Shown: positions 21,151-32,740 of the stretch, piece after piece
Position numbering within the stretch: position 1 is the first letter of the stretch
Layout of the letters: each line of letters begins with the position of its first letter
NCBI RefSeq assembly: GCF_000971765.1
Contig: NZ_CP010907.1
Span: 1,086,627 to 1,150,626, forward strand
DNA: 64,000 nt
Origin: Candidatus Pantoea carbekii
GTDB lineage: Bacteria; Pseudomonadota; Gammaproteobacteria; Enterobacterales; Enterobacteriaceae
Direction of reading: 5' to 3'
Position numbers and translations under genes: made by a program
The notes under the pieces: generated by a model
What the model was told of the DNA's origin: nothing
The model's database searches: none
The model's input: only the letters and a program-made list of their open reading frames with translations

Positions 21151-22302
21151 TTATAATCCTGCTGATTCACGTAATTGAGCTGCTTTATCGGTTTGTTCCC
21201 ATGGAAAGTGTTCACGGCCAAAATGCCCATACACTGCAGTATCTTTGTAAATAGGTTTTAATAAATCTAGCATCTGTATTAAACCATATGGTCGTAAATC
21301 AAAAAATTCATTTATTAGCAATGTAAGCCTATCAGTTGGCATTTTTTTTGTTCCGAAAGTTTCAATCATTATAGAAATTGGTCTTGTAACACCTATAGCG
21401 TAAGATAATTGAATTTCACAACGATCAGCTAAACCTGCTGCGACAATATTTTTTGCTACATAACGTGCAGCATAAGAAGCAGAACGATCAACTTTCGATG
21501 GATCTTTACCTGAAAACGCTCCGCCCCCGTGGCGAGCCATACCTCCGTAGGTATCTACGATAATTTTACGACCAGTTAAACCACAGTCTCCCATTGGTCC
21601 ACCTATTACGAAGCGACCTGTTGGATTGATATAATATTTAGTATTAGCGTTTATCCACTTCATCGGTAAAACCGGTTTAATTATTTCTTCCATTACTGCT
21701 TCATGTAAATCAGCTTCGCAGATCTCTTCTGCATGCTGTGTAGACATTATTACCGTATCAATACCAATAACAGTATTACCGTCATATTGGAGTGTAATTT
21801 GACTTTTTGCATCCGGACGTAACCATGGTAGTAAACCATTTTTTCGAACTTCAGCTTGACGTCGTACTAAACGATGCGCATAAGTGACAGGTGCAGGCAT
21901 CAGCACTTCAGTTTCATTAGTTGCGTAACCAAACATTAGGCCTTGATCTCCTGCCCCTTGTTCTAGTGGATTACAGCGGACAATGCCGCGATTAATATCA
22001 GTAGATTGTTTTCCAATAGCGTTTAGCACCGCACAAGAATCAGCATCAAAACCCATATCTGAATGAATATAACCAATTTCACGCACAGTATTCCGTGTAA
22101 TTTCTTCTATATCGACCCAAGCACTAGTAGTAATTTCACCACCGACTAATACCATACCAGTTTTAACATATGTTTCACAAGCTACATGAGCTTTGGGATC
22201 TTGTGCGAGAATAGCATCTAACACAGCATCAGAAATTTGATCTGCAATTTTATCAGGATGTCCTTCTGATACAGATTCGGAAGTAAATAAGTGCTTAGCC
22301 AT
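21151..22302 (-). CDS. metK: S-adenosylmethionine synthetase
   Basis: 383 residues from the ATG at 22302; E. coli MetK has 384. It makes SAM from methionine and ATP. The N-terminal [20 protein letters not shown], the ATP/methionine motif [12 protein letters not shown], the P-loop-like [17 protein letters not shown] and [10 protein letters not shown] are present. A 13-residue N-terminal extension to 22341 is unconserved; GGTGA precedes the chosen ATG. SAM serves the methyltransferases TrmB and RlmE and the radical SAM enzymes HemW and EpmB in this window. It is divergent from the decayed speA across an 800-base gap. Confidence 0.97.
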   Translation of the reverse strand: MAKHLFTSESVSEGHPDKIADQISDAVLDAILAQDPKAHVACETYVKTGMVLVGGEITTSAWVDIEEITRNTVREIGYIHSDMGFDADSCAVLNAIGKQSTDINRGIVRCNPLEQGAGDQGLMFGYATNETEVLMPAPVTYAHRLVRRQAEVRKNGLLPWLRPDAKSQITLQYDGNTVIGIDTVIMSTQHAEEICEADLHEAVMEEIIKPVLPMKWINANTKYYINPTGRFVIGGPMGDCGLTGRKIIVDTYGGMARHGGGAFSGKDPSKVDRSASYAARYVAKNIVAAGLADRCEIQLSYAIGVTRPISIMIETFGTKKMPTDRLTLLINEFFDLRPYGLIQMLDLLKPIYKDTAVYGHFGREHFPWEQTDKAAQLRESAGL

Positions 22303-23105
22303 TCTGTTTTTCACCGTATAAATAGTTCGAATGCAACTCAATAATAAATAACCTGCTCATTACTAAATATCTTATGCAGAATAATGTTCTATCATTGAAC
22401 ATTGTAAAAGATAGCATTGCTATATTGATGTAAATAATGATCCAAATATTCAATCATCTAACTTGCTATTTTAGGTCGTTTATTATGCAAAATACCAGCG
22501 TTTTTTTGGATTTTTCCTTGTGATTTTTTGTATCGAAACAAGTTAATAAGAACATCATAAATTAAAAATAAAACTTTTTTAATTTTCTAGTTATCTAAAA
22601 TATGTAAGTATTAGTATAAATGATTAATATGTTTGGTAGAATGAGAGTGACACTTTAGATAATATTTAAATATTTGAAGTGTATAAATTAAAAGAATCTG
22701 TTAGCTATCAAAAATTTTTTATTTTGGATGGTAGTTACATTGTGTACAATCACTATCTTAGTGAATGACTTTCATAATCAATGATTTTAATCATGTATAA
22801 CTAGTATGTCATTATACAATAATTACATTTAATAATATTAATTACTCTATATTCTGTTTATTAAATTTATTTTTATTAATATTGTTACATGTAACTTACT
22901 CTAATGCGCCTGATAATCATAGAATGTATTTAGATATATTTTATATTACATACTCTGTTTGATATTTAATGTGAAAATTATTTTTCACATTAAATATTTT
23001 CTATTAGTAGATACATATTAGAATAGTTCTTAATGGATTTCATAATAAAAGCAGAAAAATTTTTAATTTGCTATTTAATAGTAAATTAAAATATTGAGGA
23101 TTGCA
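22303..23105. other. Divergent gap between metK and speA with a 16-bp inverted repeat
   Basis: About 800 bases with no recognised gene. A perfect inverted repeat is at 22962-22977 and 22982-22997 (ATATTTAATGTGAAAA, loop TTAT, then the complement), about 110 bases upstream of the speA start. TATTGAGGA remains as the speA ribosome-binding site. Confidence 0.5.
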
Positions 23106-25087
23106 ATGTCTGACGATATTAAACATATTAAAGGTTCGTCAGTCTGCGAACATAGTGGACTGCACTCTATGCAAGAAGTAACAAAAAATAATAATAAGGA
23201 AGCTAGTAAAACACTACGCACCTATAATATCGCATGGTGGGGTAATGGTTATTACGATGTTAACGAACTCGGACATATCAGTGTATGTTCCAATCCGGAT
23301 CGACCGGAAATGCGAGTGGATTTGGTGAAGTTAGTTAAAAAACGCGAAGCGGAAGGTCAACGTTTGCCAGCACTTTTTTTTCTCAAATACTACAACATCG
23401 GCTACGTTCAATTAATGCAGCATTTAAACGTGCACGTGAATCTTATGGTTATAAAGGAGATTATTTTTTAGTTTATCCCATTAAAGTAAATCAACACAAA
23501 CGCGTCATCCATCGAGTTGTTGATAAATTCTGGTGAGCCTTATAGGTTTAGAGGCTGGTTCTAAAGCTGAATTGATGGCTGTATTAGCGCATGCTGGTAA
23601 GACGCGTTCGGTAATTGTTTGCAATGGCTATAAAGATCGTGAATATATTCGGCTTGCACTGAGTAGGTGAGAAGCTAGGTCATAAAGTTTATCTTGTTAT
23701 TGAAAAATGACAGAAGTTCCTCTACTTCTTGAAGAAATGGAGCATTTAAATGTAACGCCGCGTCTCGGTATTCGCATACGTTTGGCATCACAGGGATCAG
23801 GTAAATGGCAGTCAAGTGGAGGAGAAAAATCTAAATTTGGCTTAGCAGCTTCACAGATACTTTAGCTAATTGAAATTATGTGTAGGGCGAGTTGCCTAAG
23901 TAGTTTACAATTGTTGCATTGTCATTTGGTTTCTCAAATTGTAAATATTCAAGACATTGTTACTGGTGTAAGAGAATGGCATATTTTTATATAGAATTAT
24001 CTAAACTTGGCGTTAATATCAAATGTTTTGATGTTGGTGGTGGTTTAGGTGTAGATTATGAAGGCACACGATCACAATCTGATTGTTCAGTAAATTACGG
24101 CTTAAATGAATATGCTAATAATATTTTTGGGCCATTGGAGATGCTTGTAAAGAACATGGTTTGGAATATCCAACGGTAATCACTGAATCTGGACGCGCAG
24201 TAACAGCGCATCATACTGTATTAGTATCGAATATTATTGCCGTAGAACGTAATGAATTTATTACACCACTAGCACCCAATATAGATTCTCCGCGCCCCAT
24301 TCAAAGTATGTGGAGTACTTGGAAAGAAATGCACGAATGTAACATTCATCGGTCTCTTCGCGAATGGTTACACGATAGTCAAATGGATCTTTTTGACATT
24401 CATACTGGTTATTCATCTGGTATTTATAATCTGAATCAACGAGCTTGGGCAGAACAATTATACTTAGCTATTTGCAATTATATCCAACAAAACTTAGATC
24501 CTAGCAATCGTGCACATCATCCTGTTATTGATAAATTACAAGAACGTATGGCAGATAAAATTTATGTTAATTTTTCTTTATTTCAATCGATGCCAGATGC
24601 TTGGGGTATTAATCAACTATTTCCAGTATTGCCTTTGGAAGGATTGAATCAAACACTGAAACGTCGTGCAGTGCTTTTGGATATCACTTGTGATTCTGAC
24701 GGTATAATTGACCATTATATTGATGGAGATGGTATTGCTACTACAATGCCTATAGCAGATTATGATATCAATAATCCACCTTTATTGGGTTTCTTTATGG
24801 CAGGAGCATATCAAAAGATTTTAGGAAATATGCACAATTTATTTGGCGATACTGAAGCGGTCAATGTATTTGTTTTTTCAAATGGCAACATAGAAATACA
24901 GTTATCAGACCAAGGTGATACAGTAGCAGATATGCTACAATATGTGCAGCTAAATGCTGCTGATTTATTGATTTGATTTAATAATCAAGTTAACCAACAG
25001 ATTGATATTGATCATAAACTACGCCAACAATTCCTTAAAGAATTCGAAATCGGATTGTATGGATACACTTATCTTAAAGATGAATAA
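23106..25087 (+). pseudogene. speA: Decayed biosynthetic arginine decarboxylase
   Basis: SpeA converts arginine to agmatine, a route to putrescine. The whole 658-codon E. coli protein can be followed at full length (1,982 bases here), but in pieces. The start [19 protein letters not shown] is in frame, then an eight-T tract at 23374-23381 shifts the frame, and [20 protein letters not shown] continues in another. Further shifts or stops occur near 23530, 23665, 23708, 23860-23990 and 24140. A long open piece from 24161 carries [20 protein letters not shown] and [14 protein letters not shown], and a last TGA at 24974 precedes the genuine C-terminus [11 protein letters not shown]. speB, next in E. 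coli, is absent. The decay looks fairly recent. Confidence 0.95.
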
Positions 25088-25391
25088 TAAATACTCATTG
25101 TTTTCTTGAAATTTTATTGATTTTGATTCTTATCTATTGTGTATTTGAAATTATTCAAAAATTTATGTGTAATAAACATTAAAATACAGTTCATATAATC
25201 AATTTTATTTTTAATTACCAAAGTTTAATTTGTTAAATAATTTAAAAGAATTTAGCTGGAGACATTGATATAGATTGCATTTTTAATTCAGATTAAGCAC
25301 GTATGCACATTATTTATATAAAATTTTAATGCATATTCATCGAAAGCAGACATAGATGTTGTTGCATGAAAAATCTCATACAAATTGATGA
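25088..25391. other. Short gap after speA
   Basis: About 300 bases between speA and tRNA-Phe where speB might be expected from E. coli. No trace of agmatinase was recognised. Confidence 0.4.
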
Positions 25392-25464
25392 TGCCCAGAC
25401 TCGGAATCGAACCAAGGACACAGGGATTTTCAGTCCCTTGCTCTACCAACTGAGCTATCTGGGC
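25392..25464 (-). tRNA. tRNA-Phe (anticodon GAA)
   Basis: The minus strand folds as a full cloverleaf: acceptor GCCCAGA pairs with TCTGGGC, D-arm TAGCTCAGTTGGTAGAGCA, anticodon stem AGGGA/TCCCT with loop CTGAAAA, and T-arm with GGTTCGATTCC. It is very close to E. coli tRNA-Phe. After the discriminator A the gene reads TCA where enteric genes encode CCA, so the 3' end must be added after transcription. In E. coli one tRNA-Phe gene (pheU) lies in the same 94-minute region as dcuA and groEL, matching this position. Confidence 0.97.
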
Positions 25465-26194
25465 ATGTTAAAGTGAATATTTAATCTTCAGTTGTTGGAT
25501 AAGCCATTAATAAATTTAATAAATATTTTTTAAAAAAATACTGAAATTATTTAAAAAACGAAATTAATTGACGTTTCTTAAATAAAAAGATTTTTTTCAA
25601 TTTATTAATATGCAGACAAGTACATGCTCAATATACTTTCTTTTTCTAAAGAAAATATTTATGATTCTTAATCAATTAAGAAATTATCTTTCTAATACTT
25701 TTAAACCTTAATGTTAATGATTCAAAGTAAAATTTGATGTATTTCAGTACATAATATTTTATTTTTTAAAGCTAAACGTAATGTAAAAATAATTGGATTT
25801 CAAGTGCATAATAAATTTTATGTCATTCTTATTCTGATTATACATCCCTTTTAGCTTCTTGGCAAATTCATTAAATCAACAATATATACCGTACTACACA
25901 TAGCAATATTCCCTTATACCATATTAAATAAAAATGTAAATAGAAATTAATTCTAATATTGTATGCAAAATTTTCCCTGATTTTAAATATTACTGAATTT
26001 GCATACTAAATATAACTGTAATATTATTACATCTCGTTTAATTGGAGTTTTATTTAATTTAACCCATAAAATTAAACGGTATTTGATTAATCAATGACTA
26101 AACAAAATATTATTAATATATTTTTTAAAAAAAACGTTAGTAAAAAAACGCAACTGAATCAAATTTAACATTGTAATATGTAATTAAAAAATTT
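25465..26194. other. Gap downstream of dcuA
   Basis: 730 bases of AT-rich DNA. By E. coli order cutA and dsbD would be here; neither was recognised. No RNA gene or strong terminator seen. Confidence 0.45.
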
Positions 26195-27496
26195 TTATAA
26201 AATTAATTTTCCAAAAAGAAAACCAAACGTTACGGAAAGAATTATAACTAGTGTGCCGGGTACGATAAAGGGGTGATTGAACACATATTTACCAATCTTA
26301 GTTGAACCAGTGTCGTCTATCTTTACTGCAGCTAATAGAGTGGGGTAAGTAGGCAAAACAAAAAGAGCTGATACTGCTGAAAATGAAGCTATTGCTACTA
26401 GTGGTGATACACCGAGCAATAATGCAACAGGCATAAGTGCTTTCGTAGTGGCTGCTTGTGAATATAGTAGAGTCGAAGCGAAAAAAAGTATTACAGCTAG
26501 CATCCATGGATAAACTTGTAACATATTCCCCGCTATGCTTTGGATATCTTTTAAATTCGCCTTAATGAAAGTATCACCTAGCCATGCAACACCCATTACA
26601 CAAACACAAGCGTTCATACCAGATTTAAAAGTACTGGCATCAAGAATTTCATTAGTATTTACTTTACAAGTTAGGCAGATAATAGTAGCAACAGTAAACA
26701 TCAATACAGTAATGGCATCGCTACGTGATAAAATAGGATTAATAATTAATGCAACATTTTTGCTTATAGCCATAGCATACAGTATAACCAAACATATACC
26801 TACTAGAAAAATAAATACTGCTTGTTTAGCGCTAGATTTAATATCAGAAATTTTTTGATTGAAAAGCTTTAATTTTTGTTTTGTTAGTCTTTTTTGATAA
26901 ATTATATCATGTGTCGACTTTTGTCTCAATATATTAATCATTATTGCTGTACATAAAACTGCAATTAGAGTTGAAGGGAACAAAATACAAAGAAGAGTCA
27001 AATAGCTAACACCATGGGGTTCTAAAATCGAAGCAAAAAATACTACAGCTGCAGAAAGTGGTGAGGCAGTAATAGCAATTTGTGATGCTATTACTGCTAT
27101 TGAGAGAGGATGACATGGAGGGATGTTTTGTCTTTTTGCTACTTCAGTAATCACCGGTAACGTAGCAAATACGGTATGACCGCTACCTGTTAGCAAGGTC
27201 ATCAGATAAGTTACTAATGGTGCAAGTATTGTGATATAACGTGGATGTCGACACAATAAATTTTCTGTTATTCTAACTAGGTAATGCACTCCTCCTGCTA
27301 CTTGCATGCTAACAACGGCTACGATCACGGCTATAATAATTTCAATTACATCGAAGGGAATAATTCCCGGTTTTATTCCAAAAAATAAGGCAAGAATTAG
27401 CACTCCTGTACCACCACAAAAACCAATACCGATACCACCAAGACGTGCTCCAAGCCAAATTGTTAATATTACTATTATTAATTCCAATAATATCAT
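26195..27496 (-). CDS. dcuA: C4-dicarboxylate antiporter/transporter DcuA
   Basis: 433 residues, the E. coli DcuA length, alignable throughout. Dcu proteins exchange aspartate, fumarate, malate or succinate across the inner membrane. The sequence is strongly hydrophobic with about ten or more helices, and has ELIIVILTIWLGARLGGIG at the start, PLSIAVIASQIAITASPLSA near 135 and FNHPFIVPGTL near the end. The GTGN segment of DcuA is GSGHT here, a little like DcuB, but the rest is DcuA. In E. coli aspA lies directly upstream; here it is missing, so coupling to aspartase is lost. Uptake of aspartate or dicarboxylates from the host is a plausible role. Confidence 0.93.
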   Translation of the reverse strand: MILLELIIVILTIWLGARLGGIGIGFCGGTGVLILALFFGIKPGIIPFDVIEIIIAVIVAVVSMQVAGGVHYLVRITENLLCRHPRYITILAPLVTYLMTLLTGSGHTVFATLPVITEVAKRQNIPPCHPLSIAVIASQIAITASPLSAAVVFFASILEPHGVSYLTLLCILFPSTLIAVLCTAIMINILRQKSTHDIIYQKRLTKQKLKLFNQKISDIKSSAKQAVFIFLVGICLVILYAMAISKNVALIINPILSRSDAITVLMFTVATIICLTCKVNTNEILDASTFKSGMNACVCVMGVAWLGDTFIKANLKDIQSIAGNMLQVYPWMLAVILFFASTLLYSQAATTKALMPVALLLGVSPLVAIASFSAVSALFVLPTYPTLLAAVKIDDTGSTKIGKYVFNHPFIVPGTLVIILSVTFGFLFGKLIL

Positions 27497-28480
27497 GATT
27501 TATCAGTTCCTTGGAATGTTTTATTGATCATTATTCTTTAACTGGAAACTCTAGCAAGATTTGAACTGTGAATTAATATTACTAATAGCACATACTTAAG
27601 CAACGTTTTTAAGTTATTGAGTTTAATTACTGTATATAATTTTACATTAGTAAATTATTTGTTAATATGATTATGATCAAAGTTTATTGTTATCATTGAT
27701 TAATATAATTTCTTATTTTTTAATTGATATAAGCATTGAAATCATGATATAAGAATTATAATAGGAAATGTTTTATTAATTAAACATTATTTTTTAAAAG
27801 CGGGAAAATTTTTTTCAGAGTAAAAATATATACGACAAACAAGATAATTTGATTATTATTAATTGCATTGACGTAATTTAATAAATAATGAATGATGTAA
27901 TTCATTTCACATAAACGAAAGTAATATTTTGTATATTATGCTATACTTTGCAGATAGTTAATAGTATAGAACATGTAGATGCTATGGATGTTCAGAATAA
28001 AGTCACTTAGAGATAGCATTAAAAATTATCCAATTTGCACTTACAAAACTACGATTTATATAACTTTATTAGTATCAGAATTATTTTAATAATTTTATTA
28101 TAATTGTTTTAGTTAATGTAAGTTTGTAATTTTGAGAATGAATGTATTGTGATGTTAGTTAAATTTTGACCTTATATGTATACATGTCAAGATGTAAATT
28201 TTTAAAATAGTAATTAATAATAATATGTTATAGAAAAAATAGATATTAAAGCATTCATTCTTCTTTTATTGTACTTTTTTACAATGCAGATTATAAATTA
28301 ATTTATCTAATTTTTTCTATTTGAACTAAAATAAATGTATAAGTAAATCAAGTACATTAATGTTTTAATATTATAAATATTACATATTCAAATGTATTAT
28401 CTTTTACTAAAGAAAACAATATTATTTTTTGCTCTACGTTTGCATGAATTCTTATAAAGATCGAAAATTTTTTATTTTTA
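27497..28480. other. Gap where aspA and fxsA lie in E. coli
   Basis: Nearly 1 kb between dcuA and groES. In E. coli aspA, fxsA and yjeH are here; none was recognised on either strand. The final part leads into the groE promoter, which is visibly richer in G+C than the rest. Confidence 0.5.
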
Positions 28481-28484
28481 CCCC

Positions 28485-28513
28485 CTTGAAAGCGGTTTTT
28501 ACCGACCTTATCT
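28485..28513 (+). promoter_or_regulatory. Heat-shock (sigma-32-type) promoter of groESL
   Basis: CTTGAAA at 28485-28491 is a perfect match to the sigma-32 -35 element. Fourteen bases later CCTTATCT (28506-28513) resembles the CCCCATNT -10 element. The block lies about 80 bases before groES, in the same layout as the E. coli groE promoter. The flanking sequence is much less AT-rich than neighbouring intergenic DNA, suggesting selection. A second CCCAT at 28516 is too far from the -35 to serve. Confidence 0.7.
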
Positions 28514-28591
28514 TTCCCATCATGCCGGAATGCTCAGACCGGTATTCAAACCAGAGCGAAATGGTTAAATTTCTCAAAGGAGAGCTATCAC

Positions 28592-28882
28592 ATGAAAATT
28601 CGTCCGTTGCACGATCGCGTTATCGTCAAGCGTAAAGAAGCTGAATCTAAATCTGCTGGCGGTATCGTTTTGACTGGTTCTGCAGCTAGCAAATCAACGC
28701 GCGGTAAAGTAATGGCTGTAGGTAATGGCCGTATCCTAGAAAACGGCAGTGTTAAACCATTGGACGTAAAAGTGGGTGATACAGTAATTTTTAATGAAGG
28801 ATATAATGCTAAAACAGAGAAAATCGATGGCGAGGAACTACTAATTCTCAGTGAAAACGATATTCTGGCGATTGTTGCGTAA
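28592..28882 (+). CDS. groS: Co-chaperonin GroES
   Basis: 96 residues (E. coli 97). GroES forms the heptameric lid of the GroEL chamber. The start [20 protein letters not shown], mobile loop [13 protein letters not shown] and NGRILENG are typical. AAAGGAG sits ten bases upstream of the ATG. groL follows after 46 bases. Codon use and G+C here stay close to free-living enterics, unlike most of the window, as expected for a highly expressed gene under strong selection. Confidence 0.98.
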   Translation: MKIRPLHDRVIVKRKEAESKSAGGIVLTGSAASKSTRGKVMAVGNGRILENGSVKPLDVKVGDTVIFNEGYNAKTEKIDGEELLILSENDILAIVA

Positions 28883-28916
28883 TTTATACGTAATTCACTA
28901 AACGAAACGAATTTAA

Positions 28917-30578
<1,662 letters not shown>

Positions 30579-30606
30579 GTTAAACTTAGCTGCTTAAGCA
30601 TCCTCT

Positions 30607-30642
30607 AAAAACTCTGCTCAAAAGTAAGCAGAGTTTTTTTTA
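30607..30642 (+). terminator. Rho-independent terminator after groEL
   Basis: Stem AACTCTGCT (30610-30618) pairs perfectly with AGCAGAGTT (30627-30635), 8-base loop, followed by an eight-T run. One of the few clear G+C-containing terminators in the window. Confidence 0.92.
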
Positions 30643-30845
30643 ACTCTAAAAAATACTATTCTTGCATCAAGAGAATAATAAATTTATCTTAATTTCTTAA
30701 TAAATGCTAAAAAAAAGATATTTAAATTAAAATTAATATAGTTGAGAATAATTTTTATCATAAAATTCTGGGTGTTATATCTGAAATGCAATGCATTAGA
30801 AACGGTTCATCTTTTTTAACGATTTGATATATATTATAAATTAAT

Positions 30846-31880
30846 TCAATTAAAATCATTAATTTTTTTATAAGAATATAAATCAAGAGGTGTTTTGCTT
30901 AGTTCTCCAATTATTTCACGTGTTAATTTTGGCACCATATAGCCTGACACCATTGTCAGCAATTCACGTACTAATGCACACGCTTGATCGTCAGAGACAA
31001 AAAAATGTGCAGTACCTTTTACTTTGTCTAATACATGTAGATAGTAGGGTAGAATGCCTATGTCAAACAAAGAATTACTAAGATTTGCTAAAGTTTCTGC
31101 TTTATCATTTACATTTCGTAATAAGACACTCTGATTTAAAAGCGTCACACCTGATTGTGTCAACATTTTCATACTGTAATATAAATCGCTATTAATTTCT
31201 TGTTTATGATTGATATGACTGACTAGTAAAACTTGTAAGCGCGTACGAAAAAAAATTTCACATAATTGTTCGGTAATACGCGATGGAATTACTACTGGTA
31301 AACGACTATGAATTCGTAAACGTTTCAAATGCGGAATATTAGATAACAGTTTTACTAACCATGCTAATTCGTGATCTTTCGCCATTAACGGATCACCACC
31401 AGATAAAATCACCTCATCTAATTCTAGATGAGAAGAAATATAGTTGATAGCTATTTTCCAAGAGCTTTTATTAAAGGGAAAATGTTGATAGGGAAAATAA
31501 CGGCGAAAACAGTAACGACAATTTATTGCACAAGCACCTTTTGTTAAAAGTAATACTCGATTTTTATATTTATGCAATAAGTTGGGTATGATCATACTAT
31601 TGTATTCATTAAGTGGATCAGTATGATAACCAATTACATTATTGAATTCTTGAGAACTAGTTAAAACTTGAAGTAATAATGGATCTTGGGGATTGCCTAT
31701 AGTCATACGCTGAATAAAAGAAAGTGGTACACGTAATGGAAAAAGAGTACGTGCATTGGCCCCAATTATTAAATTTTTATGCTGATCGAGAGCAAGCATT
31801 TTTAGTAATTCATGGGGATCAGTAACAACATTACTTAGTTGTTGTATCCAATTTTTATTAAGATGAGAATGTGTAGTCAT
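30846..31880 (-). CDS. epmB: EF-P-(R)-beta-lysylation enzyme EpmB (lysine 2,3-aminomutase)
   Basis: 344 residues (E. coli 342). EpmB is a radical SAM, PLP-dependent enzyme that turns (S)-alpha-lysine into (R)-beta-lysine, the substrate EpmA attaches to EF-P. The cluster motif CAINCRYCFRRYFPY is near residue 118, followed by DEVILSGGDPLMAKD and LRIHSRLPVVIPSRI. The PLP-binding Lys lies in the HVLDKVKGTAHF region near the C-terminus. It is divergent from efp with about 55 bases between the starts, as in E. coli. The module EpmB/EF-P/EpmA is complete here; EpmC is not in the window. Confidence 0.95.
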   Translation of the reverse strand: MTTHSHLNKNWIQQLSNVVTDPHELLKMLALDQHKNLIIGANARTLFPLRVPLSFIQRMTIGNPQDPLLLQVLTSSQEFNNVIGYHTDPLNEYNSMIIPNLLHKYKNRVLLLTKGACAINCRYCFRRYFPYQHFPFNKSSWKIAINYISSHLELDEVILSGGDPLMAKDHELAWLVKLLSNIPHLKRLRIHSRLPVVIPSRITEQLCEIFFRTRLQVLLVSHINHKQEINSDLYYSMKMLTQSGVTLLNQSVLLRNVNDKAETLANLSNSLFDIGILPYYLHVLDKVKGTAHFFVSDDQACALVRELLTMVSGYMVPKLTREIIGELSKTPLDLYSYKKINDFN

Positions 31881-31935
31881 AATATTTACAATATTTTTCC
31901 TTATATATCATATGCTCTAGATCAAAGGAGTGTTT

Positions 31936-32508
31936 ATGACAACTTATTTTAGCAACGATTTTCGCAGCGGTCTTAAAATAATATTTGAAGGTGAACCTTA
32001 TACTATCGAATCTAGTGAATTTGTTAAACCAGGTAAAGGTCAAGCTTTTGTACGTGTAAAAATGCGTCGTCTTTTAACCGGTTCTCGTATTGAAAAAACT
32101 TTTAAAGCTTCTGACTCTGTGGAAAGTGCAGACATTAAGGATATAACTTTACAATACTCTTATAATGATGGAACATTTTACTATTTTATGCATCAAGAAA
32201 CTTTCGATCAATATCAAGTTGAAGCCAAAATTTTAGATGAAGTTAAAAAGTGGTTACAAGATAATGCGGAATGTATTGTTACTTTATGGAACGATAGAGT
32301 AATAGCTGTTCAACCGCCAAATTTTATCGAAACTAAAATTATTAATACTGATCCAGGTTTAAAAGGTGATACAGCTAGTGGTAGCGGCAAACGCGCTACT
32401 ATATCGACAGGTGCAATTATTAAAGTACCATTATTTATACAGATAGATGAAATAGTTAAAGTAGATACACGTTCTGGTGAATATGTTTGTCGTGTCAAAT
32501 TATTTTAA
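31936..32508 (+). CDS. efp: Translation elongation factor P
   Basis: 190 residues (E. coli 188). EF-P relieves ribosome stalling at consecutive prolines. The modified lysine is Lys34 by direct count, in [11 protein letters not shown]. The second OB domain TDPGLKGDT and the end [14 protein letters not shown] are conserved. The ATG at 31936 is preceded by AAAGGAG five bases upstream; an in-frame GTG at 31930 overlaps that site and is not the start. epmA follows after about 230 bases, whereas in E. coli epmA is several genes away, so the intervening genes have been deleted. Confidence 0.97.
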   Translation: MTTYFSNDFRSGLKIIFEGEPYTIESSEFVKPGKGQAFVRVKMRRLLTGSRIEKTFKASDSVESADIKDITLQYSYNDGTFYYFMHQETFDQYQVEAKILDEVKKWLQDNAECIVTLWNDRVIAVQPPNFIETKIINTDPGLKGDTASGSGKRATISTGAIIKVPLFIQIDEIVKVDTRSGEYVCRVKLF

Positions 32509-32740
32509 TGAAACCAAATTGTTTGATTCTGATTTTATAGAGAATAAGAATTAACGCCTATTACATTTTATCATATTTAAAATTATATTAAAAATATATA
32601 TTGATAATCAAATTATTATAAATAAAAATTTTATTTTATTATTTTTTTAAATCACTGGATTTTTTAAAAAAGTAATAAAATTGTATTTTGATTTTACATT
32701 TGTCAATGCGCTTAACTCATCTGAGATTAAAGAAATGAGT

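Noticed and set aside
28516..28520. CCCAT as the -10 element of the groE heat-shock promoter
   Set aside because: It lies 24 bases from the CTTGAAA -35, too far; CCTTATCT at 28506 has a proper 14-base spacer.
28429..28635. Open frame overlapping the groES start
   Set aside because: It runs through the groE promoter and leader; the groES start with AAAGGAG is clear.
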